A stretch of 64,000 nt of DNA from Eubacteriaceae bacterium (GTDB taxonomy: Bacteria; Bacillota; Clostridia; Peptostreptococcales; Anaerovoracaceae): assembly GCA_902362435.1 (NCBI GenBank), contig CABIWW010000002.1:1-64000 (forward strand), written 5' to 3'. Of the stretch, positions 26,349-35,447 are shown piece after piece. The notes under the pieces are model-generated. The model did not search any database and had not been told where the DNA came from. It was given only the letters and a program-made list of their open reading frames with translations. The translations under genes and the position numbers were made by a program. Within the stretch, counting starts at the first letter, position 1; each line of letters opens with the position of its first letter.

Positions 26349-26424
26349 TGGAGCCACTGGCCGGGATCGAACCGGCCACCTGCACGTTACGAATGTGCTG
26401 CTCTGCCAGATGAGCTACAGTGGC
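26349..26424 (-). tRNA. tRNA-Thr(CGU)
   Basis: Cloverleaf on the minus strand: acceptor GCCACTG (26418-26424) pairs with CAGTGGC, discriminator T and encoded CCA (26349-26351). The anticodon loop TTCGTAA gives anticodon CGT. The base pair closing the anticodon loop is A-C. T-loop GGTTCGATCC is canonical. Confidence 0.94.
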
Positions 26425-26446
26425 AAATCTGAAAATCAATAACAGT

Positions 26447-26475
26447 ATTTTACTATGTATTAAAAGCAACGTCAA
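26447..26475 (-). promoter_or_regulatory. Promoter of tRNA-Thr(CGU)
   Basis: -35 TTGACG (26470-26475), 17 bp, -10 TAAAAT (26447-26452), 22 bp upstream of the tRNA. It does not include addB, whose stop lies 180 nt further upstream. Confidence 0.75.
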
Positions 26476-26550
26476 GTAAGACAATACAAATTTTATAATA
26501 CACCTGTGTGACAAATTCCCATGTACTGTCAGTCACTGCGAAAGGCTCTT

Positions 26551-26608
26551 GACAGGCAACAGGCGGCAGGCGACAAACGACAAATGGCAAACAGCAAACC
26601 GGCAAATA
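26551..26608. repeat. Degenerate GGCAAAC-like tandem repeat
   Basis: About seven imperfect 7-8-nt units of the type GGCAAC/GGCAGGC/GACAAAC/GGCAAAC follow one another between addB and the tRNA-Thr promoter. No function is evident. Confidence 0.45.
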
Positions 26609-26654
26609 TTTCAGCATCTCATGTTCAGGCACACGAGACGCTGAAATGCAGCGA

Positions 26655-29600
26655 TCACACATTCTCATATCTGCATCCGTCAAATGAAGTGTCAAACATG
26701 CATATGCTCCTGTATCTGCAGTATCTGCAGGCGATCCTGTAATTGCCTTCCATGTCTTTGCGGCTCTCGCGTTTCGGCTTGATCTCTATGTTTCCGGCGC
26801 ACAGTTCAGTGCAGATGCGCTTCACCTGCATATCGACCTGCTCGTACAGTTCGGCGAATTCTTCTTTCGTCATCAGACAGCCGCCGGCCGCCGGAACATA
26901 CACGCCTTCTTTTTTGCTGATCTTTACCGGGATCACCTGCGATGAGCCGTCGATCTCGCTGTCCATCGAGCTTATCAGGCTGTCGTCATTCAGCAGTATC
27001 CCTTCGAGCCGGTAGGAATCCGCGAGCTTCTTCTCAAGCCCGGTTTTATCTGCGGGCAGCGAGGCGCTGTCTGCATCCATGTCTACGTCGCGGATCTTGA
27101 AGTAAAACACTCCGGCCGGTTCGAGTCTGCCGTTGTACGCGTCCACGGCTGCTTTCATGTAAACCATCAGCTGCAGCTTATAGCCTTTCATGAAATATTC
27201 GGGATCCACGGTCTCGCTGCCCGTCTTGTAGTCGATTATCCTCACTGACGCCTCGGCTTCCGGATCGCGACGGACACTGTCTTCATGATGTTCCCCATAC
27301 GCACCATCGGCACGGTCACCGGCATCGTCTCCGCATTCATCACCATGAGAAATTTCATCATCTCTGCCGGCAACTCCCTCCAGTATGTCCAGCCTGTCGA
27401 TCTTGCCCTGGATCAGCACCTCCTGCGATCCGATGTCCACTCTGACAGGCGGCAGCGCTCTGCCTGTACCGAACGGATATTCAAAACGCATGGATCTTAT
27501 GCTGCCTTTCCTGACCTGCTGTATCATAGACCACGCTATGCTGCTGCAGATCTCAGCGATGCGCTCCGCCCTGTACGACTCCTCCCTGCCCGATGAAAGT
27601 ATCCCTTCTCTGTAGCTCTTGGAATCGCTTCGTATTATATCGCGGATGCGTTCCGTACATTCTTCCTTCGTCACATTCATCCACGGTGAATCCGGATCAT
27701 TGACCGCCATCCCGCTGTCGCGATCAGGTGTCAGCTGCTGCGAAAGCTTCATCAGGCATCTGTGGTATACATCGCCGATCTCCCTGGCCCCGACTTCATA
27801 GATCCTCGGCTCCTGCGCTTTCAGCCCGTACATCACGAAATGCGAGAACGGGCATCTGCTGTACTGCTCGAGTCGCGAAGCGCTGACCTCAAGGGCAGAC
27901 AAGTAGCCTTTGTAAAGGCTGTCCGCAAACTTTTCGCCCAGCGCTTCCAGTCTGTTGTCGAACATAAGGCCGTGTTTCACGCGGCTGAAATCTTCTTCAT
28001 CATGCTTTTCATACCAGTCCATCACTTCGAGCCAGCTTCTGTCGAGCATGCCGTCGGCCTTGTAGTCTCGCAAAGCTGCAGCCATGTGAGAAAGCGTGCC
28101 TTTAGGGGCAGTTATCAGCTCTGTAAAGCTGCCGCGCGCGCCCAGATCGCCAAACACCGATGGACTATGCCAACGTTCGGCATCCTCTGACGTCAGGGTT
28201 TCGCCGGAACGCTGATCTTCAGGCGACGAATCGCCAAACACCGATGGACTATGCCGACGTTCGGCATCTTCCGACGGCAGGGTTCCGCCGGAGCGCTCAT
28301 CTTCAGGCGATGAATCGCCAAACACCGATGGACTATGCCGACGTTCGACATCTTCTGATGACGCACTTTCATGTCTTTTCTCCACAAATTCCCTCAGCAC
28401 CGTGAAAACCTCTGAAGGTCTGCACTCCTCGCCTTTCTCGTCGACTCCGCAGCAGCTCACGTACAGCCTTTCCTGCGGAAGCCACAGTGCCCTGTATATC
28501 GCCAGCTGCTCCTCCTGCCTGGTGACCTCGTCTCTCTTGGAGAGCTCAAGCTCCATCGACTGCAGGATCTCTTTTTCGCGCTCGCTCAGCAGACCTTCAT
28601 CACTCCTGTTCAAAGGCAGCACTCCTTCGTTCGCGCCTACGATCAGCAGCGCCTTGAGCTGACTGAGCCTCGTCCTCTGCAGCGTTCCGATCAGCACGCT
28701 GTCGCCCGTCACCGGAACGAGGCCGATCTCGACCTCTTCAAATCCCGCCGACATCAGCTCGAACAGATCCTCATTGGACATCCGCTCTTCTCCAGCGATG
28801 TCCACGATCTGATCGAATATATTGCAGATCACGCTCCAGCTCTGCGACGTTTCCGCCGCACTCTCGGCAAGGCCGAGCGCCTGCTGCCTTTCCATGATCT
28901 GCTCCAGACGCTCCATCACAGCCATGTCCTGCTCCAGGAACGTGTAAAGCCCGCGGATCTTTTCACCGGCTGTATTTCGGATGCCCATCCTGAGTTTTGC
29001 ATTTTCTATACAGTCGACGACATTTCTGCGCAGAGCATTGAGCACGTTCAGCTGCTCCGCGTCATACCTGTCGCCGCATTTTTCAAAATCGTTTTTCCAG
29101 GCGCTGCCCCTTATACGGAACTGACGCACATAATTTTCGAGCTGCTCCTTTTCTTCTTCGCTGAAAGGCATCATGCCCGATTTCACGAGACTCATCACAG
29201 CTTCATCACGATAACCCTTAGCGATCACCTCGAGCAGCGCCAGCAGGAAGCTGACGGCCTGATGATGCAGCACCTTGCGCTTTTTATCCATGAAAACAGG
29301 GATCCCCCATCGCATCAGCGTGCGTCTGAGGATGCCGCCTCTCGTCTCCGTGTCATTGCAGACCACGACGATATCGCCGTACCTGTAGCCTTCTTCGCGC
29401 ACCAGCTCCAGTATATATGCCGCCGCGCGCTCCGCCTCCGCATACATGTTCGAAGCCGCGACGAGCGTGATCGGAAATCCGCCGTACTCCGCTTCATTTG
29501 CCGGCTGTGCGCTCATCTCAGTCCCGTGTGCGATCGCCCGGCGCCCATGCTTCAGCTGCGCGATTCTCGACCATACCGTCTTTCTCTCCGTTCCATGTAT

Positions 29601-30362
29601 CTCATCAAAGCTGACGGCGATACCACTGCGCTCCGCAAGCTGCCTGAGCTGCCCCATCACGTGGCCGGTTAGCTCGAACTGCTCCTTTCCGTCTTCATAT
29701 GTCATCACGATATTGACATTCCGCGCGGACAGGATCAGCCGCTCGATCACCTGCATGTTTTTCGGCGTGAACGTGTCGAACCCGTATATCCATATCTCCG
29801 ATTCGTGTATCATCGGAGCTTCGAGTATCCGCTCCCCGTAAAACGAGATATAGTCCTCGGAATCGAGGTATCTGCCCTCGATCTGCGCCTGATACGCCCG
29901 GTAGACCTTCAGTATGTCGCCGAGCTTGTAGCTCAGATAGCTGCTTTCCTCCAGCTTTCCCAGCACATCCTCGAGATCCTCAGGGCTCACATCATAGCGC
30001 TTCATTTCCGATATCACGGTGTTGAGCATATCGATGAATGAGTTTTTCCTGTTCAGCCCCCTGTAGATACCGAGCTCGCTTTCCAGCTCCGCAGTCACTC
30101 TGGCAAGCAGCATGTGACGTCCGTACTTGTCTATCAGATCGGGAACTCTGCCTCCAGTCTGCTGCATCACTTTATAGCCCAGCGTGGAAAAGTCCACTAC
30201 CCTCAGGTCCATGAGGCTGTTCTTTCCAAGATAAAAAAAGGCATCTCTTTCTGCCTGCAGCGAAAACTGGTCCGGTACAAGCAGCAGAGTCCTGCCTTTT
30301 ACATGTTCGAATATGAATTTTTCTCTGTCTGTCGCTTCGCTGCCGTAATAGATGCTGAGCAT
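26655..30362 (-). CDS. addB: AddB subunit of the AddAB helicase-nuclease
   Basis: A 1235-residue AddB, the partner of AddA in double-strand-break end resection. The N-terminal helicase-like part begins MLSIYYGSEATDREKFIFEH; the usual Walker A (GxxGxGKS/T) is replaced and lacks its Lys. The C-terminal RecB-type nuclease has GKIDRLDI, the metal-binding IDYKTGSE and QLMVYMKAAV. Iron-sulfur Cys lie in YSRCPFSH and in CRYCRYRSIC near the end. A 28-residue tandem repeat (about residues 667-740) interrupts the middle. The start at 30362 has AGGAGGT upstream. No addA is in the window, although addA and addB are usually adjacent. Confidence 0.93.
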   Translation of the reverse strand: MLSIYYGSEATDREKFIFEHVKGRTLLLVPDQFSLQAERDAFFYLGKNSLMDLRVVDFSTLGYKVMQQTGGRVPDLIDKYGRHMLLARVTAELESELGIYRGLNRKNSFIDMLNTVISEMKRYDVSPEDLEDVLGKLEESSYLSYKLGDILKVYRAYQAQIEGRYLDSEDYISFYGERILEAPMIHESEIWIYGFDTFTPKNMQVIERLILSARNVNIVMTYEDGKEQFELTGHVMGQLRQLAERSGIAVSFDEIHGTERKTVWSRIAQLKHGRRAIAHGTEMSAQPANEAEYGGFPITLVAASNMYAEAERAAAYILELVREEGYRYGDIVVVCNDTETRGGILRRTLMRWGIPVFMDKKRKVLHHQAVSFLLALLEVIAKGYRDEAVMSLVKSGMMPFSEEEKEQLENYVRQFRIRGSAWKNDFEKCGDRYDAEQLNVLNALRRNVVDCIENAKLRMGIRNTAGEKIRGLYTFLEQDMAVMERLEQIMERQQALGLAESAAETSQSWSVICNIFDQIVDIAGEERMSNEDLFELMSAGFEEVEIGLVPVTGDSVLIGTLQRTRLSQLKALLIVGANEGVLPLNRSDEGLLSEREKEILQSMELELSKRDEVTRQEEQLAIYRALWLPQERLYVSCCGVDEKGEECRPSEVFTVLREFVEKRHESASSEDVERRHSPSVFGDSSPEDERSGGTLPSEDAERRHSPSVFGDSSPEDQRSGETLTSEDAERWHSPSVFGDLGARGSFTELITAPKGTLSHMAAALRDYKADGMLDRSWLEVMDWYEKHDEEDFSRVKHGLMFDNRLEALGEKFADSLYKGYLSALEVSASRLEQYSRCPFSHFVMYGLKAQEPRIYEVGAREIGDVYHRCLMKLSQQLTPDRDSGMAVNDPDSPWMNVTKEECTERIRDIIRSDSKSYREGILSSGREESYRAERIAEICSSIAWSMIQQVRKGSIRSMRFEYPFGTGRALPPVRVDIGSQEVLIQGKIDRLDILEGVAGRDDEISHGDECGDDAGDRADGAYGEHHEDSVRRDPEAEASVRIIDYKTGSETVDPEYFMKGYKLQLMVYMKAAVDAYNGRLEPAGVFYFKIRDVDMDADSASLPADKTGLEKKLADSYRLEGILLNDDSLISSMDSEIDGSSQVIPVKISKKEGVYVPAAGGCLMTKEEFAELYEQVDMQVKRICTELCAGNIEIKPKRESRKDMEGNYRIACRYCRYRSICMFDTSFDGCRYENV
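28147..28362 (-). repeat. 84-bp in-frame tandem repeat inside addB
   Basis: Three near-identical units with an exact 84-bp period (unit starts at 28147, 28231 and 28315) encode 28-residue units of the type SEDxERRHSPSVFGDSSPED followed by xRSGGTLP. The length keeps frame. Copies differ at only a few bases, so the array is recent. It probably forms a disordered insert. Confidence 0.9.
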
Positions 30363-30466
30363 GGGATACCTCCTGGCTGAAATCAGTTCCACCCGGCCTC
30401 GTCTGCCTGTTCAGACTGTCACACGATCGCTGCCGGGCTGCTTTTCAGCCCCCGCAGACTATTCAT

Positions 30467-30494
30467 GCGGTCCCAAGGCGTAGAGCCGGACCGC
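30467..30494 (-). terminator. Hairpin after the fab operon
   Basis: GCGGTCC (30467-30473) and GGACCGC (30488-30494) form a perfect 7-bp stem 6 nt after the stop of the MarR/FabK-like gene. No T-run follows, so termination here is only possible. Confidence 0.35.
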
Positions 30495-30499
30495 CCCGG

Positions 30500-31975
30500 T
30501 CAGGTGGTGAATTCTCTGAAAACATCTTCCACGGTATCTGTCTTTCTGATCTTTTCGGCATTCGCACTGCAGAAGATCAGTCCGTTGTCATGATCGCCCT
30601 CAATGCCTTTCTGCACGGCCCGGATTATGTCGTAATCCTCCTTGCCCGTGCGCGCCAGCATGTCGGCGAACGAGTTTTTCATCACTCTGGCAGATGTCTT
30701 CATAGGACTCCTGACTATTGTAACATCATTTTCCGTACAGTTCAAATACAGCCTTTTGTATGATTCGTCGGCGTCGCACTCCTCCGTGGCGACGAATCTG
30801 GTGCCCATCAGTATACCGTCCGCACCGTACCTGAAGACCTTCTCCGCGTCCTGTTTATCGAAAATGCCGCCGCCTACTATGAGAGGACAGTTTTCGATCT
30901 TCGCCAGCTCCGCCTTTATCTCAGCAACGATCTTGTAACGGTCGTTGCACGCCTTTTCGAGCTCGGATTCGCGGAAACCCAGCAGCCCTGCTGCACATGG
31001 TCCCTGGAAAATGAACCCGTCGGGCGTCCTGTTGTACTTCTGCGTCCACGTCCTGGTTATCACGGCCGCCGCACGTTTTGAAGATATGGTAGGCAAAAGC
31101 GCGACTTTCCGGTCTTCACAGTATCTGGGAAGATCCTTGGGGAGCTCGACGCTGGTGACTATCACCTGAGCGCCGCCGCGTACCGCCGCCTGGACGTATC
31201 TGCCCGCATCGTGATCGTTCCACATCACTGCCACGCCTATAAGGCCTTTGCCGCCGGCCTTTTTCACGATCCTTCGCGCCTCGGCGACCTCCGCTTCAAG
31301 CGCCTTCAGATCTGCCTCCAGCGGATCTGCTTCATAGTTTTCGCTGCGGTATCCGATCCTCGAAGTGCCTATCAGACCAAGTCCGCCCTGTATCGCTACT
31401 GCCGACGCCAGTCGTTTGCCTGCGATGCCGATACTCATGCCTGCCTGCACGATCGGCACCGGAAGTGTGTTTCCTGCCAGCTGCAGCGGCCTGAGATCGA
31501 ACCCCGAGCCTTTTTCATACGGCATGCTGCTGCGCATGATCATGAAGCTGCTGATGTTCTCGAGCGACGATACGAACTGCCTGACGTTTTCCTGCGGGAT
31601 CTGCGCTATCGCTTCACGGATCATCGACTCGTGGAATTCCTCGTGCTCCCTTACGGCATCCCTGCCCTTTTCAGTCAGGCTTATCTTGACGATCCTCCTG
31701 TCGTTCTCGTCGCGCAGCCTGCTGACATAGCCTTTTCTGACCAGACGGTTCACGGCTGTCGTCAGCGTGCTGATCTTTATCCCCAGGATGTTCGCGACAT
31801 GAGTCATCGTCCTCGGTCTGCCGTTGCCGATCGCCTCGAGCGTATGTACCTCCGTGATGGAGATATCCTCGCACGAAGCGTTCCTGATGGCTTCCTCCTC
31901 CATCTTCAGCACCGTATTGAACAGACTGACCATTATGTCATTGAGCTTTTTTATCTCTCTGTCCAATCCCGCCAC
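30500..31975 (-). CDS. MarR (FabT-like) regulator fused to a FabK/nitronate-monooxygenase-like flavin domain
   Basis: A 491-residue fusion. Residues 1-148 are a MarR-family winged helix (IGNGRPRTMTHVANILGI, STLTTAVNRLVRKGYVSRLRDENDRR, ISLTEKGRDAV). Residues about 158-490 are a TIM-barrel flavin domain of the FabK/nitronate monooxygenase type (PIVQAGMSIGIAGKRLASAV, CPLIVGGGIFDKQDAEK, GADGILMGTRF). The family active-site motif GPxAGGHLGF reads GPCAAGLLGF (325-334), so the catalytic His is Leu331. GTG at 31975 directly follows the fabZ stop; TTG at 31966 is an alternative start. As last gene of the fab operon, which has a FabT-like operator, it is probably its regulator, with the flavin domain as sensor. 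That role is inferred. Confidence 0.88.
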   Translation of the reverse strand: MAGLDREIKKLNDIMVSLFNTVLKMEEEAIRNASCEDISITEVHTLEAIGNGRPRTMTHVANILGIKISTLTTAVNRLVRKGYVSRLRDENDRRIVKISLTEKGRDAVREHEEFHESMIREAIAQIPQENVRQFVSSLENISSFMIMRSSMPYEKGSGFDLRPLQLAGNTLPVPIVQAGMSIGIAGKRLASAVAIQGGLGLIGTSRIGYRSENYEADPLEADLKALEAEVAEARRIVKKAGGKGLIGVAVMWNDHDAGRYVQAAVRGGAQVIVTSVELPKDLPRYCEDRKVALLPTISSKRAAAVITRTWTQKYNRTPDGFIFQGPCAAGLLGFRESELEKACNDRYKIVAEIKAELAKIENCPLIVGGGIFDKQDAEKVFRYGADGILMGTRFVATEECDADESYKRLYLNCTENDVTIVRSPMKTSARVMKNSFADMLARTGKEDYDIIRAVQKGIEGDHDNGLIFCSANAEKIRKTDTVEDVFREFTT

Positions 31976-32401
31976 CTAGCTGAAAGCAAACAGTATCTCG
32001 CATTTACATGCGAGCACGTCTCCAACGTAAGCTTCTGCATGGCCTGTGCCCGAGCTTGTCCTGAGCCTGTCCATAGTCACCTTGAGAGTCAGAGTGTCTC
32101 CCGGAACGACCTGCTTCTTGAACTTTGCATTCTTTATAGCACCGAAAACAGCCAGCTTGCCTTTGTTTTCCGGCATGGAAAGCACCGCGATGCCGCCTGC
32201 CTGCGCCAGCGACTCTACGATGAGGACTCCGGGCATTATAGGTCTGCCCGGAAAATGTCCCTTAAAATAGTACTCGTCTTCCGTCACGAATTTAGTAGCG
32301 ACGATGGACTTGCCGACTTCCATCTCATCCACCTGATCGACCAGGAGGAACGGCTCTCTGTGCGGAAGCACTTCTTTTATCTGTTCTTTGTTCATCAACA
32401 T
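31976..32401 (-). CDS. fabZ: 3-hydroxyacyl-ACP dehydratase FabZ
   Basis: A 141-residue hotdog-fold dehydratase. The catalytic His lies in VLPHREPFLLVDQ and the Glu in GHFPGRPIMPGVLIVESLAQAGG. It removes water from 3-hydroxyacyl-ACP in each round of fatty acid elongation. GGAGG lies 8 nt before the ATG at 32401; a second ATG two codons in is possible. It follows fabF by 20 nt, and its stop directly abuts the start of the MarR/FabK-like fusion. Confidence 0.95.
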   Translation of the reverse strand: MLMNKEQIKEVLPHREPFLLVDQVDEMEVGKSIVATKFVTEDEYYFKGHFPGRPIMPGVLIVESLAQAGGIAVLSMPENKGKLAVFGAIKNAKFKKQVVPGDTLTLKVTMDRLRTSSGTGHAEAYVGDVLACKCEILFAFS

Positions 32402-32421
32402 TTAAACTGCCTCCTTGCCGG

Positions 32422-33657
32422 CTATTCGCCCCTGTATTTTTTCATCAGCAGAGTACCGTTGTGTCCGCCGAATCCCAGCGAGTTCGAAAGCACGTATTCG
32501 AGATCCGCTTCCCTGCCTGTGTTAGGAACGTAGTCCAGATCGAGCTCAGGATCCTGGTTCTGCAGACCGACCGTAGGCGGAATGAAGCCCTCTACGATAG
32601 CCTTTGCACAGATAACTGCTTCAAGTCCTCCTGCCGCTCCGAGCAGATGTCCCGTCATGCTCTTAGTCGAGCTTACAGGCACCTTCGTGTCGTCTCCGAA
32701 CACTTTCTTGATAGCGATCGTCTCGAACGCGTCATTGTAAGGCGTTCCCGTTCCGTGAGCGTTGATGTAGTCGACGTCCTCAGGCTTGATGCCTGCATCG
32801 TCGAGTGCCATCTGGATAGCCTTTGCCGCACCTGTGCCTTCAGGGTCAGGCGATGTGATGTGGTATGCGTCTGATGTTGCACCGTAGCCTGCGATCTCAC
32901 CGTAGATCTTCGCACCTCTTGCCTTTGCGTGCTCGAGCTCTTCGAGGATCAGGAAGCCTGCGCCTTCTCCGAGGATGAATCCGTTCCGCTCAACATCAAA
33001 CGGGATCGACGCTCTGTCAGGATCTGTAGTCGTGTTCATCGCTGTCATGTTCGCAAACCCCGAGAATGAAACAGGCGCCAGCACTGATTCTGCACCGCCT
33101 GCCATGATGACATCGTTGTAGCCGTGCTTGATGTTCCTGTACGCTTCACCGATAGTGTGCGTGCCTGATGCGCAGGCTGAAACTATACCGAAGCTCGGAC
33201 CTTTTGCATTGAATTCCATGGAAATATTTCCTGCGATAGCATTAGGCATCATCATAGGTACCAGCAGAGCGGACGCTCTCGCCATGTTGCCTTTCTTGAT
33301 ACACTTCGTGACTTCGCTTTCCAGTGTGGCGATACCGCCGATACCTGTACCGCCGTAGATGCCGAATCTGTCAGGGTCAACATTTTCCCCGCTCACGATG
33401 CCGCTGTCCGCAACAGCTTCTCTTGCTGCGACGAGCGCATACTGATCCGCGATATCCAGCCTCTTTGCAGCTCTTCTGTCGCCAAAATCAAAATCCTTGA
33501 CTTCTGCCGCCAGCGTCACCTTGTGGCCTTCTGTATCAAATCTGGTGATCGGCGCGATACCGTGCTTTCCGGCTTTTATCGACGCCCACATTTCATCTAT
33601 ATTGTTTCCTACAGGGGAAACGACTCCGAGTCCTGTTACGACAACTCTTCTTTCCAT
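32422..33657 (-). CDS. fabF: 3-oxoacyl-ACP synthase II FabF
   Basis: A 411-residue condensing enzyme with thiolase fold. The nucleophile Cys is in VSACASGTHTIGEAYRNI, and the two active-site His in NAHGTGTPYND and STKSMTGHLLGAAGG; the Gly-rich GFGGHNG closes the protein. It elongates acyl-ACP with malonyl-ACP. It lies 27 nt after fabG with AAGGAGG before the ATG. No fabH or acpP gene is in the window, so initiation and the carrier protein must be encoded elsewhere. Confidence 0.96.
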   Translation of the reverse strand: MERRVVVTGLGVVSPVGNNIDEMWASIKAGKHGIAPITRFDTEGHKVTLAAEVKDFDFGDRRAAKRLDIADQYALVAAREAVADSGIVSGENVDPDRFGIYGGTGIGGIATLESEVTKCIKKGNMARASALLVPMMMPNAIAGNISMEFNAKGPSFGIVSACASGTHTIGEAYRNIKHGYNDVIMAGGAESVLAPVSFSGFANMTAMNTTTDPDRASIPFDVERNGFILGEGAGFLILEELEHAKARGAKIYGEIAGYGATSDAYHITSPDPEGTGAAKAIQMALDDAGIKPEDVDYINAHGTGTPYNDAFETIAIKKVFGDDTKVPVSSTKSMTGHLLGAAGGLEAVICAKAIVEGFIPPTVGLQNQDPELDLDYVPNTGREADLEYVLSNSLGFGGHNGTLLMKKYRGE

Positions 33658-33684
33658 TTGAGTTCCTCCTTGAAAAATCCTGTA

Positions 33685-34428
33685 TTACATTATTATTCCG
33701 CCGTCTACGCTGATGACCTGTCCCGTGATATATGATCCCATATCCGAGGCGAGGAAAAGCGCCGTGTTCGCGATATCTTCGGGCTGTCCGAGTCTTCCCA
33801 GCGTGATGTTCTTCGCAGCTGCTTCCTTCTGTTCATCTGTGAGCACTGCAGTCATGTCTGTTTCGATGAATCCCGGTGCGATCGCATTCACTCTTATGCC
33901 GCGTCTTCCGAGCTCTTTCGCTGCGGAAAGCGTCATGCCGACAACGCCGGCTTTCGATGCGCTGTAGTTCACCTGTGCAGGGTTGCCCTTGAGTCCCGAA
34001 ACTGACGCCATGTTGATGATGACTCCGCTTCTCTTCTTGACCATGAGTGCAGAGAGCTCCTTCATCATGTAAAACGCGCCGTTCAGGTTTGCGTTTATTA
34101 CTTTTGTAAAGTCTTCAGCGTCCATTCTCATCATCAGTTTATCGTTGGTGATGCCTGCGTTGTTGACGAGTATATCCACTTTCTTATCGAAATCTGTCTT
34201 TATCAGTTCTGCGACTTTCTTTGCGGTTTCCGGATCTGCGACGTCGCCTTTCACTACGCACACCTGCGTGCCAAGCGTTCCGAGCTCGGCTGCAGTCTTT
34301 TCGGCTTCGGCATCGTTGCTCCTGTAGCAGAGCACTACGTTAGCGCCGTTTTCGCAGAATATCTTCGCTATAGCTTTGCCGATCCCTCTGACTCCGCCTG
34401 TCACTACTGCTGTTTTTCCTTTTAACAT
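33685..34428 (-). CDS. fabG: 3-oxoacyl-ACP reductase FabG
   Basis: A 247-residue short-chain dehydrogenase. NADPH motif TGGVRGIGKAIA, NNAGITNDKLMMRM, catalytic Ser in NMASVSGLKG, and Tyr/Lys in VNYSASKAGVVGMT, then the family end ITGQVISVDGGIIM. It reduces 3-oxoacyl-ACP to the 3-hydroxy form. GGAGGACATAT precedes the ATG. It lies 38 nt after fabD in the fab operon. Confidence 0.96.
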   Translation of the reverse strand: MLKGKTAVVTGGVRGIGKAIAKIFCENGANVVLCYRSNDAEAEKTAAELGTLGTQVCVVKGDVADPETAKKVAELIKTDFDKKVDILVNNAGITNDKLMMRMDAEDFTKVINANLNGAFYMMKELSALMVKKRSGVIINMASVSGLKGNPAQVNYSASKAGVVGMTLSAAKELGRRGIRVNAIAPGFIETDMTAVLTDEQKEAAAKNITLGRLGQPEDIANTALFLASDMGSYITGQVISVDGGIIM

Positions 34429-34466
34429 ATATGTCCTCCTGTATGTGCTGAAAAAGTGCGCCGCGC

Positions 34467-35447
34467 CTAAAGCATCTCTGCGAGCTTCTGCACAGTTTCG
34501 TTCAGTGTCTCCACGTTTTCTACATTGAGTGCCGCGATCTCAGGGCATGTCTTTTTTGTAAGTCCTGTCAGCGTGTGTCCCGGACCCACTTCTACGATAG
34601 CCTTGACGCCATCGGCTTCGAATCTCTTAATGATCTCTTCCCAGTACACAGGGCTCATCGCCTGCTTTGCCAGCATGTCTGTAAGGTAAGCGCCTGCATC
34701 TGTTCCATCGAAGTCCTTCATGATATCGTCTGCAGTGACATTTGCATAGACAGTCTTCTCCGGAGCCTTCAGATCAGCTGCGAGCAGCACGTCTCTGAGC
34801 TTTTCTGCAGCCGGAACCATCATCGGACTGTGAAAAGCCGTGCTCACTCCGAGCGGGATAGCTTTTACGCCTTTTGCCTTTGCTGCTCTTCTGAAGCGCT
34901 TCAGCGCTGCCTTGTCTCCTGCTACTACTGTCTGCACCGGCGAGTTGAAGTTCACACCTTCGAGGATACCGTCTTCTCTCGCTTCTTCGACTGCCTCCAG
35001 GATCGCCTGTCTGTCACCGATACCTGCCGCCATGCCGCCCTTTGCATTGCCTTCCTCGTCAAGACCTGCCTGCTGCATCAGCACGCCTCTCTTGGAAACT
35101 ATGTCGATGCCTTTGCTTATCTCGTCGATAGCTCCTGCTGCAGTCAGCGCTGAATATTCTCCGAGGCTGAAGCCTGCCAGTGCGGTGATCTCCAGCTTGT
35201 CTGCGATGCCCTGCTTTTTGAGCTCTGCGAGCAGCGCTTCATAAGCTGCCATCGTTGTCGTGTATATCGTCGGCTGGGTGACGTGCGTCTGCTTGAGTGT
35301 ATCCGCATCACCGTTGAAGCACCAGTCTTTCACCTGATCTCCCGCCATGTCGAATACTGCCTTTGCTTCGGGATAAGTCTCGTAGAGATCCTTTCCCATG
35401 CCGCTATACTGTGCGCCCTGCCCTGCAAATACTATTCCTATCTTCAT
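34467..35447 (-). CDS. fabD: Malonyl-CoA:ACP transacylase FabD
   Basis: A 326-residue acyltransferase. FAGQGAQYSGMGKDLYE at the N-terminus, the catalytic Ser in the motif GFSLGEYSAL (usually GHSLGE, here with Phe), Arg in the following conserved block and His in STAFHSPMMVPA. It loads malonyl groups onto acyl carrier protein. Its ATG lies 44 nt inside the 3' end of fabK, so the two are translationally coupled; GGAGG in the fabK end is 12 nt upstream. Confidence 0.94.
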   Translation of the reverse strand: MKIGIVFAGQGAQYSGMGKDLYETYPEAKAVFDMAGDQVKDWCFNGDADTLKQTHVTQPTIYTTTMAAYEALLAELKKQGIADKLEITALAGFSLGEYSALTAAGAIDEISKGIDIVSKRGVLMQQAGLDEEGNAKGGMAAGIGDRQAILEAVEEAREDGILEGVNFNSPVQTVVAGDKAALKRFRRAAKAKGVKAIPLGVSTAFHSPMMVPAAEKLRDVLLAADLKAPEKTVYANVTADDIMKDFDGTDAGAYLTDMLAKQAMSPVYWEEIIKRFEADGVKAIVEVGPGHTLTGLTKKTCPEIAALNVENVETLNETVQKLAEML

